The notes under the pieces were generated by a model. The model did no database searches and was not told the origin of the DNA. It was given only the letters and a program-made list of their open reading frames with translations. DNA of 13,899 bases from the NCBI GenBank assembly GCA_003525045.1, contig DQGF01000185.1, positions 882 through 14,780 of the forward strand. Reading direction: 5' to 3'. The DNA comes from Pseudomonas sp. Lineage in GTDB: Bacteria; Pseudomonadota; Gammaproteobacteria; Pseudomonadales; Pseudomonadaceae. Each line of letters begins with the position of its first letter. Position 1 is the first letter of the stretch. The position numbers were made by a program, and so were the translations under genes. This document shows positions 1 to 7,740 of the stretch, one piece after another.

Positions 1-883
1 GGACTACAATGCCCGCCGCCAGGTTGGCCAGGGCCACCGCGTGGGGCAGTTCTTCGCCGGCGGCAATCGCTGCCGCCAGGGTGGAAATCACCGTGTCGCC
101 GGCACCGGTCACGTCGAACACTTCACGGGCACGGGCCGGCAGGTGCAGCGCCGGATGATCTGGACGCAGCAAGGTCATGCCGTGTTCGCCACGGGTCACC
201 AGTAACGCGCCGAGGTCCAGGTCATGCATCAACTGCGCGCCCTTGCTCACCAACTCGTGCTCATCGGCGCAACCGCCGACGATGGTTTCGAATTCGCTGA
301 GGTTCGGCGTGATCAGGCTCGCACCACGGTAGATAGAGAAATCCTTGCCCTTGGGATCGGCCAGCACCGGAATGCCGCGGGCACGGGCGGCCTGGATCAG
401 CACCTGATGGTTTTTCAGCGCGCCTTTGCCATAGTCCGACAGTACCAGCACCTTGATGCCTTCGAGCAGTTCGTCGACCTGCTCGCCCAACGCCAGGGCG
501 TCGGTGGCAAAGGGTTCTTCGAAGTCGATACGCAGCAGTTGCTGGTGACGACTCATGACCCGCAGCTTGACGATGGTCGGCTGGTGCGCGATGCGCTGGA
601 ACAATGCCCGCACGCCAGCGCCCTTGAGGCTGTTGACCAGGCTGTCGGCGGCCTCATCGTCGCCAGTGACGCCGACCAGCGACGCCGGAGCACCGAGGGC
701 GGCAATGTTCAACGCAACGTTGGCGGCACCGCCCGGGCGGTCCTCGATTTGCTCGACCTTGACTACCGGTACCGGCGCCTCAGGTGAAATCCGTGAGGTA
801 CCACCATGCCAGTAACGGTCGAGCATGACATCGCCGACCACCAAGACAGGGGCTTGATCGAATCGCGGCATGGACAACTTCAT
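1..883 (-). CDS. hldE: HldE, bifunctional heptose-7-phosphate kinase / heptose-1-phosphate adenylyltransferase (N-terminal part, C-terminus off the window)
   Basis: Cytoplasmic enzyme of ADP-heptose synthesis for the LPS inner core. The N-terminal PfkB-type (ribokinase-like) domain phosphorylates heptose 7-phosphate at O-1, and the C-terminal nucleotidyltransferase domain, not in this window, adds AMP. I translated 294 residues before the left edge. The protein starts [18 protein letters not shown]. PfkB signature 1 ([11 protein letters not shown]) lies near residues 49-59, and signature 2 with the catalytic base (DVTGAGDT) near 257-264. The family is usually about 470-475 residues, so some 180 are missing. 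The start is the ATG at 881-883. A second in-frame ATG lies four codons in, at 869-871, and neither has a strong Shine-Dalgarno. The gene follows msbA in the same direction, but a 228-base gap with a hairpin separates them, so it may have its own promoter. A TATAAA at 978-983 (minus) is the best -10-like site, without a good -35. Identity is secure. Confidence 0.96.
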   Translation of the reverse strand, partial: MKLSMPRFDQAPVLVVGDVMLDRYWHGGTSRISPEAPVPVVKVEQIEDRPGGAANVALNIAALGAPASLVGVTGDDEAADSLVNSLKGAGVRALFQRIAHQPTIVKLRVMSRHQQLLRIDFEEPFATDALALGEQVDELLEGIKVLVLSDYGKGALKNHQVLIQAARARGIPVLADPKGKDFSIYRGASLITPNLSEFETIVGGCADEHELVSKGAQLMHDLDLGALLVTRGEHGMTLLRPDHPALHLPARAREVFDVTGAGDTVISTLAAAIAAGEELPHAVALANLAAGIVV

Positions 884-1077
884 GGAGCAACCCACATACA
901 GAATGAACAGGGGCGCGATATTAACACAGGGTTGGCGTGGGCTTGTGTGACGGCTGCAACGGGATTATTCGGCCGGGTTTATACAATCAGGCCCGCGTTG
1001 CCAGGATTCATTCCGGCTTGGTCAAGAAGCGTAAGGGTCTTGATACAAATCACCGGACGCATTGCACGTCAGGTGTG

Positions 1078-1106
1078 CGAGAGAGTGAGCCAGGCTCACC
1101 CTCTCG
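1078..1106 (-). terminator. Hairpin just downstream of msbA, possible terminator or attenuator
   Basis: An inverted repeat of two 14-base arms (1078-1091 and 1093-1106) has one mismatch and a very short centre, so the real loop must open a base pair or two. It begins six bases after the msbA stop codon. On the minus strand no T-run follows, so as an intrinsic terminator it is incomplete. It could reduce read-through into hldE or protect the msbA mRNA 3' end. The rest of the 884-1111 gap shows no ORF with family resemblance. Confidence 0.5.
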
Positions 1107-1111
1107 TCGGT

Positions 1112-2920
1112 TCAGGCGATACCGGCAGTGACCGGCTCGTCCAGGCCCATCGCATGCAGGCGCGAGTAGTAGCCATTTTGCGCCAGCAACTGGGCATGGG
1201 TACCACGTTCGACGATTTCCCCATGGTCCATGACCAGGATCAGGTCGGCTTTCTCGATGGTCGACAAACGGTGGGCGATCACCAGTGTCGTGCGACCTTT
1301 CATGACATGATCGAGGGCCGCCTGAATATGCCGCTCGGACTCGGTATCGAGCGCCGAGGTCGCTTCGTCGAGGATCAGCAACGGTGCATTCTTCAACAGG
1401 GCACGGGCAATCGCCAGCCGCTGACGCTGTCCGCCGGACAGCAACACGCCGTTTTCCCCGACCTGAGTGTCCAGCCCTTGCGGCATCTCCGAGATGAAGT
1501 CCATCGCGTAAGCATCCGTGGCGGCCTTCTCGATATCGGCACGCGGTGCCCCGGCCAGGTCGCCATAGGCGATGTTGTTGGCAATGGTGTCGTTGAACAG
1601 GGTCACATGCTGCGTCACTTGCGCCACATGCCGACGCAGGTTGCGCAGGCGATAGTCTTCGATTTCCACGTCATCGAGCATGATTTCGCCGATGTCGTGG
1701 TGATAGAAACGCGGAATCAGGCTGGCCAGGGTCGACTTGCCGCTCCCCGAACGACCGACCAGGGCGATCATTTGCCCCGGTGCCGCCGTGAAGCTGATGT
1801 TTTTCAGCACTTCGCGCTCGGTCCCCGGGTACGTGAAACTCAGGTTGCGCACCTCCAGGTGGCCGCTGACACGATCACGTTCGACCGTGCCGTTGTCGAC
1901 CTCAGGCTCGACATCCAGTTGCTCGAAAATGCTTTCGGCACCGGCGACGCCTTTCTGGATGGTCGAACTGACTTCCGACAGCTGTCGGATCGGCTTGGGC
2001 AACAGGCCCGCCGCGGTGATGTAGGCCACCAGGTCACCGGCGGTGGCGTCGCCGCGTAGAAACAGCACCAGGAACATCAGCACGGCCATGGCGGTATAGA
2101 TCACCAATTGCAGCATGGGCGTGTACACCGCACCGGTCTTGGTCATGCGCAATTGTTTGTCGGTGTTGCCCTGGCTGGCTTCGGCAAAGCGAAGCTTTTC
2201 ATAGCTCTCGCCACCGAAGCTACGCACCACGCGATAACCCTGGATGGTCTCGGAGGCCACGTGAGTCACGTCGCCCATCGCCACCTGGATCTTCTTGCTC
2301 TGCTTGCGGAATTTCTTGCTGGTATTGCCGACCATGAGCGCGATTATCGGCAATATCGCCAGCATCACGATCGTCAGTTTCCAGTTCATCCACACCAGAT
2401 AAGCAAACAGGAACACCACGGTCAGGCCTTCACGAATGACCACCTTGATGGCGTCCGTGGCGGCGCCGGTCACCATGGTGACGTTGAACGTGATGCGCGA
2501 GATCAAATGCCCGGAGTTGTGGGTATCGAAATAACGATTGGGCAGCACCAGCAGCTTGTTGAACAACTCGACACGCAGGTCATGCACCAGTCCAAGGGAC
2601 ACTTTGGCCAGATAATAGTTACCCAGGAAAGAACCCAGGCCTTGCCAGGCTGCGATCAGGATGATCAGCAACGGCACGGCCATCAGCAACTGCAAGTCCT
2701 TCAGATAGGGGACGGTTGGGAAGAGCACCGCTTCAGGATTGCTCAGGCCATCGACGAAATATTTGAGAATCCCCGCCAGCATGGGCTGAGTGGAAGCAAA
2801 AATCACGAAGCCCACGATACTCAGCAGGAAAAGGCCGGCATAGGGTTTTACATACCCCAACAGCCGAAAATAGATTTTCAAGCTGGAATCCTGTCCCGCT
2901 TTGGGCGGTGCGTCACTCAT
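1112..2920 (-). CDS. msbA: MsbA, lipid A-core flippase (ABC exporter)
   Basis: Inner-membrane half-transporter that, as a homodimer, uses ATP to flip the lipid A-core from the cytoplasmic to the periplasmic leaflet. Numbering from the ATG at 2918-2920 (602 residues), the membrane domain covers about residues 15-320, with clear hydrophobic segments near 30-45, 78-98, 165-178, 183-197 and 273-290. The ATPase domain follows, with Walker A GRSGSGKST at about 389-397, the signature LSGGQ at 494-498, Walker B LLILDE at 514-519 and the switch histidine in IAHRLS near 550. The length matches the family. A GTG four codons upstream (2932) would give 606 residues. I prefer the ATG because Pseudomonas MsbA proteins begin close to it and a weak GTGAG lies just before it. 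The waaL stop is only 15 bases upstream, so the two genes are probably cotranscribed. This fits, because both act late in LPS assembly. Confidence 0.96.
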   Translation of the reverse strand: MSDAPPKAGQDSSLKIYFRLLGYVKPYAGLFLLSIVGFVIFASTQPMLAGILKYFVDGLSNPEAVLFPTVPYLKDLQLLMAVPLLIILIAAWQGLGSFLGNYYLAKVSLGLVHDLRVELFNKLLVLPNRYFDTHNSGHLISRITFNVTMVTGAATDAIKVVIREGLTVVFLFAYLVWMNWKLTIVMLAILPIIALMVGNTSKKFRKQSKKIQVAMGDVTHVASETIQGYRVVRSFGGESYEKLRFAEASQGNTDKQLRMTKTGAVYTPMLQLVIYTAMAVLMFLVLFLRGDATAGDLVAYITAAGLLPKPIRQLSEVSSTIQKGVAGAESIFEQLDVEPEVDNGTVERDRVSGHLEVRNLSFTYPGTEREVLKNISFTAAPGQMIALVGRSGSGKSTLASLIPRFYHHDIGEIMLDDVEIEDYRLRNLRRHVAQVTQHVTLFNDTIANNIAYGDLAGAPRADIEKAATDAYAMDFISEMPQGLDTQVGENGVLLSGGQRQRLAIARALLKNAPLLILDEATSALDTESERHIQAALDHVMKGRTTLVIAHRLSTIEKADLILVMDHGEIVERGTHAQLLAQNGYYSRLHAMGLDEPVTAGIA

Positions 2921-2935
2921 CGTAGAGCTCACTGG

Positions 2936-4108
2936 TTAGGAAGAACGCGAAATTTTATCACAAGCGGCGGAATCGGCCCGCGCCCATACCAAAACACCGG
3001 CCAGACCAACGGGTAACCAGCTGATGAACCACTCCGCTCTCGGCGTTCCGGTCAGACTGGCCGCGTCGAACTGCATGGCCAGGGATGAGAATAGCCAAAT
3101 GCCAATGACCCCTTGGCCATAGAGTGTTTCTCTGGCTTTCCAGGCCTGATACAAGATTGCAAACCATGCCGCGCACCACAAGAACAGGCCCGGCAGGCCC
3201 AGCTCGATAGCGACATGGGAGAACAGGTTATGGGCGTGGTCAAAGTAGATGCCGTCGGCAAGCACTCTGTAGTTGCCACCCAGACCCAAGCCCTGCCATG
3301 GGTGTTCGGCGATCATTTGCAGGCTCGCCATCAGGATCTGCGGACGGTAGGAAACACCGCGGGCCATCACCAAAGGCTCCAGAAACCAGAAAGCCAGCAT
3401 CGCTATAGTCAACGCCGACACGGCAATAATGCGGCTGCGACGATCGCGGCACCAGATCGGCATGGCAAGCAACGTCAGAAACAACGCCAACGCAGCACCA
3501 CGACTCTGGCTAAGCACTACAAATACCCCAAGCAACCCCAGCGCGACGACCCAGGCGGCTTGCATCCAGCGGTCGCGCGGGACCCAATGAACAAGCCACA
3601 CGGCCGCCAGCCCAATGACGTAGCCCCCCAGAATCGGGTGTGACAACTCGCCCAAACCCTCAAGGCGCGCGTACCAGACGTTGCCATTGACTCCGTAAAA
3701 CTTGACCATCGCAGCCAACGCAGTCAATGCCAACCCCATGCCGCCCCATTGCATGACGCGTATGACCCGCTCGGGTCGGGCATTGGCAAAAACCGGGAAA
3801 AACAGCAGAAACACACCGATATACAATAAACGCTTGGCTTCGCGACCCGGATCCTCGGCGTTGGTCCACGAAAGACTGATCAGTGACCAGACCAGCAGAC
3901 CAAGCATTGGCAGATAGATCCAGCGCTGCTGATCAAGCAGCTCTGCGAGCCTGGCCCGTGCTGACCAGGCAAACATCATGGCCGGCAGCCAGAGCAGTAC
4001 GACCAACCCCTGCTGATAAAGTTTGTTGGTAGGCGCAACGGCGATGGCCAACAGAAACCACAGCAGACCTATGGTCATCCATGCTTGCGCCCAGCGTGTT
4101 TCTTGCAT
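2936..4108 (-). CDS. waaL: O-antigen ligase (WaaL / Wzy_C family membrane protein)
   Basis: Polytopic inner-membrane protein of 390 residues, expected to transfer O-antigen from its lipid carrier to the lipid A-core on the periplasmic face. There are about eleven or twelve hydrophobic segments. Family landmarks are QSRG at 201-204, YRPQIL near 254, the HPWQGLGLGGN stretch at 269-279 before the large periplasmic loop, and HAHN at 291-294, which corresponds to the conserved histidine of ligases and polymerases. A PRAEWF motif sits near 356. The open frame runs further upstream, but the ATG at 4106-4108 is preceded by a perfect AAGGAG (4116-4121, minus) at seven bases, which decides the start. 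The order waaL then msbA differs from P. aeruginosa, where a kinase gene lies between them. An O-antigen polymerase (Wzy) has the same fold. The position next to msbA and kinase favours ligase, but sequence alone does not settle it. Confidence 0.82.
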   Translation of the reverse strand: MQETRWAQAWMTIGLLWFLLAIAVAPTNKLYQQGLVVLLWLPAMMFAWSARARLAELLDQQRWIYLPMLGLLVWSLISLSWTNAEDPGREAKRLLYIGVFLLFFPVFANARPERVIRVMQWGGMGLALTALAAMVKFYGVNGNVWYARLEGLGELSHPILGGYVIGLAAVWLVHWVPRDRWMQAAWVVALGLLGVFVVLSQSRGAALALFLTLLAMPIWCRDRRSRIIAVSALTIAMLAFWFLEPLVMARGVSYRPQILMASLQMIAEHPWQGLGLGGNYRVLADGIYFDHAHNLFSHVAIELGLPGLFLWCAAWFAILYQAWKARETLYGQGVIGIWLFSSLAMQFDAASLTGTPRAEWFISWLPVGLAGVLVWARADSAACDKISRSS

Positions 4109-4219
4109 CGATTTGCTCCTTGGTTGGTTCACCCCGCCTAAGCCGGCATGGTTAAAACTGAAACTTTTCGGCATCATTGCCCGCCACAGTGCCACGCTAT
4201 TCCAACAAGGCTTTCTACG
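4109..4219. promoter_or_regulatory. Divergent intergenic region between waaL and the kinase-like gene
   Basis: These 111 bases separate the two divergent starts, so the promoters for waaL-msbA on the minus strand and for the kinase-like gene on the plus strand should lie here or just inside the genes. The ribosome sites are plain: AAGGAG at 4116-4121 for waaL (minus) and AAGG at 4207-4210 for the kinase gene (plus). I could not find a convincing -35/-10 pair on either strand. The best plus-strand candidate, TTGCCC followed after 15 bases by TATTCC, is weak. The call rests on gene arrangement, not on a recognised motif. Confidence 0.4.
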
Positions 4220-4825
4220 ATGCAATGCTCCCTACTTGCGCAAGACGCTTTAGATCAAATGATTGAAGGCGCCAGAATACTGGAGGCCGATAGCTTCGGC
4301 CCGAAAGTCTACCTGTTGCAGGACGGGAATATCCTCAAACTGTTTCGTCGCAAGCGTATTTTTTCTTCCGCGCTGTTTCGTCCATATTCAAAACGTTTCA
4401 TCGATAACGCGATCGAATTGCAAAAACTGGGTGTGCCCACTTTTGAGGTCCTGCAGTTCTTTCGGCTGCAAGCACCCGGCATGACGGCTGTGCTTTATCG
4501 GCCTCTGCCGGGAGAAACCCTGCGCCAGATCGCCGACAAGGAAGGCTTCAACTGGCAGCAGTCCCTGCCTGCTCTGGCGGCTCTGATACGCAGTCTTCAT
4601 TCGTCGGGGATCTACTTTCGTTCACTGCATCTGGGAAACATCGTGGTCACGCCGGACAATCGGATGGGCCTGATCGATGTGGCAGATATGCGTTTTCTGC
4701 GGGCACCACTGCCCAGGCATCTGATCAAGCGCAACCTGCAGCACTTCGCCCGCTATATTGCCCGAGAGAACCTGAACGACAGCTTTCCAATGCAAGCGCT
4801 CGAGCAAGCCGTTTTGCCGTCATGA
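4220..4825 (+). CDS. Small LPS-kinase-like protein (PA4998-type, often labelled toluene tolerance protein)
   Basis: Predicted cytoplasmic protein of 201 residues with the outline of the Kdo/WaaP lipopolysaccharide kinase family, which phosphorylates core sugars. VYLLQDGNILKLF at 30-42 looks like strands 2-3, with Lys40 the likely ATP-binding lysine. RSLHLGN at 134-140 sits where the catalytic loop belongs, and LIDVADM at 151-157 corresponds to the metal-binding DFG region. The catalytic loop has Ser instead of the usual Asp before Leu-His, while the Asn is present, so activity cannot be assumed. I chose the ATG at 4220 because AAGG lies nine bases upstream and the first 24 codons of the longer frame look non-coding. 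It is the only plus-strand gene here. Its stop overlaps that of the converging GT4 gene. The first half is AT-richer (43-48% GC in two sampled 60-base lines) than the flanking conserved genes (often 60-70%). The substrate is unknown. Confidence 0.8.
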   Translation: MQCSLLAQDALDQMIEGARILEADSFGPKVYLLQDGNILKLFRRKRIFSSALFRPYSKRFIDNAIELQKLGVPTFEVLQFFRLQAPGMTAVLYRPLPGETLRQIADKEGFNWQQSLPALAALIRSLHSSGIYFRSLHLGNIVVTPDNRMGLIDVADMRFLRAPLPRHLIKRNLQHFARYIARENLNDSFPMQALEQAVLPS

Positions 4826-5917
4826 GAGCAATTGGCGGGCAGCCTGCCTGAAGTTCGACCAAGCCTGGTCGGGTCCCAGCTCCAGGTACTGCTCCGCTGC
4901 GACGTTTTTTGCAGAGACGCTGAACGCCCGTACGATGGCGTCGCTCCAGGCACTGACATCATCAATGGCGGCGTACCAGCCCGTATGAGCCAACTGCTCG
5001 CGGAACACTGCCAATTCGCTGGACATGACCGGTACGCCCGCCATCACGGCCTCTTGCATGATCAACCCCAGCCCCTCGCTCAGTGAAGGGATGGCGACCC
5101 AGTCGAATGCGCTGTAAAGCTGCGCAGCATTGTTGAGATGACCCGGCAACGAGACACGGTTACCCAGTCCCAGGTGTTCGATGCGAGCTTGCAGCGCTGC
5201 TCGGGTCGATCCTTCGCCAATGATGACCAGGCGCAAATCGGGGCGTTGCTGCAAGGCCGCAGTAAAGGCCTCGAACAGACACGCAAAACCCTTCTTGTCC
5301 TCGAATCGTCCGACCGCACCGAGCACCGGCGTATCGTCCAGGGGCAAACCCAACCGGGCACGGGCATCCTCTCGCGAGAGCACTGCCGAGCGGAAGGTGG
5401 CGGGATCGAACGCACTGCGCATCGTCACCACGGGCAATTGAAGGTCGCGGCTTATCTGGGTGGCCAAGGTATTCGACACTGCAACCAATGTCAGCCGGGA
5501 AGAAGCATCGAGCTGCTGAAAGAGCTCTCGATCCGCAGCACGCAGACGCGTAGAACCATGAAAAATCACCACCGCACGTATACGTGGCAGAGTTTTGAGA
5601 AGAGGTAAAAGCGTGCGCGCGACGCCCAGACCATCGAGCAGCAGAAGGTGCGCCTCACTCTGCATGAGCGCCTTCTGAAAACCGGCCTGCATCCAGGGCT
5701 TGGTCAGCCGCCAGAAATGCCGCCCTTTCAAGCGGGCAGAGGAGAGTTTCCATTCCCGGGCGTCGCCAACGCTCAGCCCGCACTCGGACACGCTGCCTTG
5801 CAGCAACCAGGTCTTCACTGATGCAGAGGGGCCAGCCTGCGAGAGAATTTGCTGATGAACCTTGTGAATCGATGCGTACGGAGCACCACCGGACCACATG
5901 ACATTAAGGATAGTCAT
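4820..5917 (-). CDS. Glycosyltransferase family 4 (GT-B fold), probably LPS outer-core or surface glycan
   Basis: A 365-residue protein with the two-domain GT-B pattern. The N-terminal acceptor domain starts MTILNVMWSGGAPYAS, where the glycine-rich loop follows strand 1. The C-terminal donor domain has VGRFEDKKG at 202-210, a VIIGEGS strand at 231-237, and the retaining-GT4 signature SEGLGLIMQEA with Glu281 and Glu289 in the E-x7-E spacing. This supports retaining transfer from a nucleotide sugar, but donor and acceptor are not readable. The frame extends back to a GTG at 5965 that abuts the stop of the upstream gene. The ATG at 5917 gives the standard GT4 N-terminus, so I prefer it, although no strong Shine-Dalgarno precedes it. 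It is the last gene of the minus-strand run and converges on the kinase-like gene, overlapping its end by six bases. It stands where P. aeruginosa has wapR, but WapR is of another type, so I give no symbol. Confidence 0.85.
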   Translation of the reverse strand: MTILNVMWSGGAPYASIHKVHQQILSQAGPSASVKTWLLQGSVSECGLSVGDAREWKLSSARLKGRHFWRLTKPWMQAGFQKALMQSEAHLLLLDGLGVARTLLPLLKTLPRIRAVVIFHGSTRLRAADRELFQQLDASSRLTLVAVSNTLATQISRDLQLPVVTMRSAFDPATFRSAVLSREDARARLGLPLDDTPVLGAVGRFEDKKGFACLFEAFTAALQQRPDLRLVIIGEGSTRAALQARIEHLGLGNRVSLPGHLNNAAQLYSAFDWVAIPSLSEGLGLIMQEAVMAGVPVMSSELAVFREQLAHTGWYAAIDDVSAWSDAIVRAFSVSAKNVAAEQYLELGPDQAWSNFRQAARQLLS

Positions 5918-5965
5918 AGAGCAGCAAGCCAATGCATGGGTCCCGGGTGACCAGCGGTGGTGCAC

Positions 5966-6727
5966 TTAATTGATGAACCAGCCAATGCAGACTCCCAGCA
6001 ATAGTAACAATCCGGACTTCACATATTCACGTCGACTGCGGCGCGCCTTGCGCTCACGTTCAGCCGACGTCTGTACGTGGAGGCCAAACCCGGTATGCCG
6101 AACGGCATCCCCTTCCAGCGTCACGGCAGTCAACTCAAGCTGTGCGTAACGCTTGGACAGCGCCTTCTCCCCACCGTGTTCGGAAAATGGGGCGCAGAGG
6201 CGATACTCCTTCATACGACGCAGCCCGGGATTCAGCGAAAAACTCTGCCACTCCGGTTTATCTGAGATTAGCGGGTAACACGGCACGCCGCCGACAACTT
6301 CACGTGCTCCGCGGTGTATGTAGGGACTGTGAACACACAGATCGTAAACATAGCTGCGCAACCACACCTGGAGAATTTGCGGGCGCAACTCAAGAATGGC
6401 CAAAGAGTCTTCCACAAACCCCGGGCGATAGAATTCCCAGTCATCTTCGCAATGAAAGATGTACGGCGTGGTGACGTGTTCGTACGCGAGATCGATCGAC
6501 GCCAACTGACCGAGCTTCGGGCGATTGACGAACACCGTGCAGTGGTCTTTCCAATGGGCGGGAATGATCGAGTGCACTTGATCATCGCCTGCATCTTCGG
6601 TGATGAAGACTTCGCGTATGGCGGCTGTATTGAACCGGTCAAAACTCTCGAGGGTTATTTTGAGCAGGTCCAGTCGGCCACAGCTGGTGACCACTAATGT
6701 GATGTTACTTACGTTAGAAAACTGCAC
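5966..6727 (-). CDS. GT2-like glycosyltransferase with C-terminal membrane segment
   Basis: A 253-residue protein with a GT-A type start: ITLVVTSCGRLDLLKITLESF at about 9-29 resembles the nucleotide-binding strand and helix of family 2. CEDDWEF at 93-99 is a good candidate for the acidic metal and donor-binding motif, and NRPKLGQLASIDLAYE at 68-83 is the linker seen before it in such enzymes. Later conserved-looking pieces are FSLNPGLRR at 163-171 and SEHGGEKALSKRY at 182-194. After a strongly basic stretch (residues 224-238) comes one hydrophobic segment, 239-252, ending the protein at FIN. This predicts a catalytic domain held on the cytoplasmic face of the inner membrane by its tail. The start is a GTG at 6725-6727 with only a weak GAG upstream. 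The stop is directly followed by a possible GTG of the GT4 frame. The sugar specificity is unknown, and it may belong to a separate GT-A family. Confidence 0.78.
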   Translation of the reverse strand: MQFSNVSNITLVVTSCGRLDLLKITLESFDRFNTAAIREVFITEDAGDDQVHSIIPAHWKDHCTVFVNRPKLGQLASIDLAYEHVTTPYIFHCEDDWEFYRPGFVEDSLAILELRPQILQVWLRSYVYDLCVHSPYIHRGAREVVGGVPCYPLISDKPEWQSFSLNPGLRRMKEYRLCAPFSEHGGEKALSKRYAQLELTAVTLEGDAVRHTGFGLHVQTSAERERKARRSRREYVKSGLLLLLGVCIGWFIN

Positions 6728-6783
6728 CTGATTCTCGATTCAAAGTCAAAGTGCCAGCCCTGTCAACGGCCGACCAGCCCTTG

Positions 6784-7740
6784 TCAAACGCCCAGTTTCA
6801 GGCGCACTTTTTCCAGCAGACCCAACGGCGCGCGAGGGCGCAATGCCGGTACGAGCGCTTCGACGATACGCTGGCCAATCCGCGCAAAACTGAACTGGCT
6901 GACCGCCAGTTCGCGACCATTGGAGGCGATGCGCTGCGCAAGTTCCGGGTCGGCCCGCAATACGGCCAGCTTCTGCTGGATCTGTGGGACATCCTGATAG
7001 AGCACGACATTGTGCATGTCCTGCAAACCCAGCGCACTGCTTTCCGCCGCGCCCTGATCGTAGGCCAGCAACACACAGCCGCACGCCATGGCCTCGAAGT
7101 TCTTGATCATGAATTCGCCCATACCGACATCAGCGCTGACGAAGAATCGAATACGGTTGAGTGTGTCACAGTACTCTTCACCGGATTTGGTGCGAGTCAC
7201 GATCATCGATTCCACGCGCCCCAACTCATCGAGCAGCGCCTTGCGGCCACTGTAGGCGACGCTGTTGGTACTGCCGACAAACGCCAGCTCGATATCACGC
7301 TCGCCGCCCTGGTCCTGGAGCAGCGTCTGGTCGTATCCCTTCGGAACGAATACCGCGTCGAAGCCCTCTGCGCGCAAGCGCTCACTGACCATGAAACCCG
7401 AGCTGATCACCCGCGCCCAAGGCAGCTTGCGGTAATGGGCACTGAACTTGCCGGTGTATTTGCACGGGATGTAATTCTGGTAGGCATCGTGCTCAAGAAT
7501 AACCAGGTTGGGCACGGTCTGGATGAACCTGACCTGCCTGATTTCTTTTTTGAAGCGCAGAAAAAACACGATACGGTCATAGCGGGTCACATCGACATGC
7601 TGGCGAAAATACCCCCGCAAGTCGTCCTGCTCTTCGCTGGTCAATTCGCGCTTGTCGCACTCGCAATGCTCGGCGATGCCGTCATACAGTCGATCGAGAA
7701 TCGCCCGCTGCTCTTTCTGCACCAGAAACAGAACTTTCAA
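6784..7740 (-). CDS. ssg: Ssg-like glycosyltransferase (surface sugar biosynthesis)
   Basis: A 318-residue predicted cytosolic glycosyltransferase of the GT-B group, similar to CgeB-type proteins. The N-terminus MKVLFLVQKEQRAI forms the first strand. A middle stretch, VISSGFMVSERL (111-122), precedes the donor domain. ELAFVGSTNSVAYSGR (151-166) begins that domain, and MGEFMIKNFEAMACGCVLLA (207-226) is the nucleotide-sugar contact region with Glu216 before the conserved Ala-Cys-Gly. The position next to the dnpA-like gene matches ssg (PA5001) of P. aeruginosa, a gene known in Pseudomonas for roles in LPS/exopolysaccharide and cell-surface properties. The symbol rests on that synteny and on recognition of the protein. 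The start codon is TTG (7738-7740), forming a TTGA overlap with the stop of the upstream gene, and a purine-rich GGAAAGAGAGAG lies just upstream. Translational coupling to dnpA is likely. Confidence 0.82.
   Translation of the reverse strand: MKVLFLVQKEQRAILDRLYDGIAEHCECDKRELTSEEQDDLRGYFRQHVDVTRYDRIVFFLRFKKEIRQVRFIQTVPNLVILEHDAYQNYIPCKYTGKFSAHYRKLPWARVISSGFMVSERLRAEGFDAVFVPKGYDQTLLQDQGGERDIELAFVGSTNSVAYSGRKALLDELGRVESMIVTRTKSGEEYCDTLNRIRFFVSADVGMGEFMIKNFEAMACGCVLLAYDQGAAESSALGLQDMHNVVLYQDVPQIQQKLAVLRADPELAQRIASNGRELAVSQFSFARIGQRIVEALVPALRPRAPLGLLEKVRLKLGV

Noticed and set aside
1056..1075. Short inverted repeat GCACGTC / GGTGTGC near the msbA-hldE gap
   Set aside because: The arms pair poorly and are too short to separate from chance next to the stronger hairpin at 1078-1106.
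806..2059. A 417-codon plus-strand open frame opposite msbA and hldE
   Set aside because: It is antisense to the clear MsbA ATPase domain and the HldE start, has no recognisable domain and no good ribosome site. Long antisense frames are common in GC-rich Pseudomonas DNA.
6738..6766. TTGACA, 17 bases, TTGAAT on the minus strand before the GT2-like gene
   Set aside because: The -35 is perfect and the spacing ideal, but the transcript would begin about four bases before the GTG and so lose its ribosome site. It could matter only if the true start lies further inside the gene.
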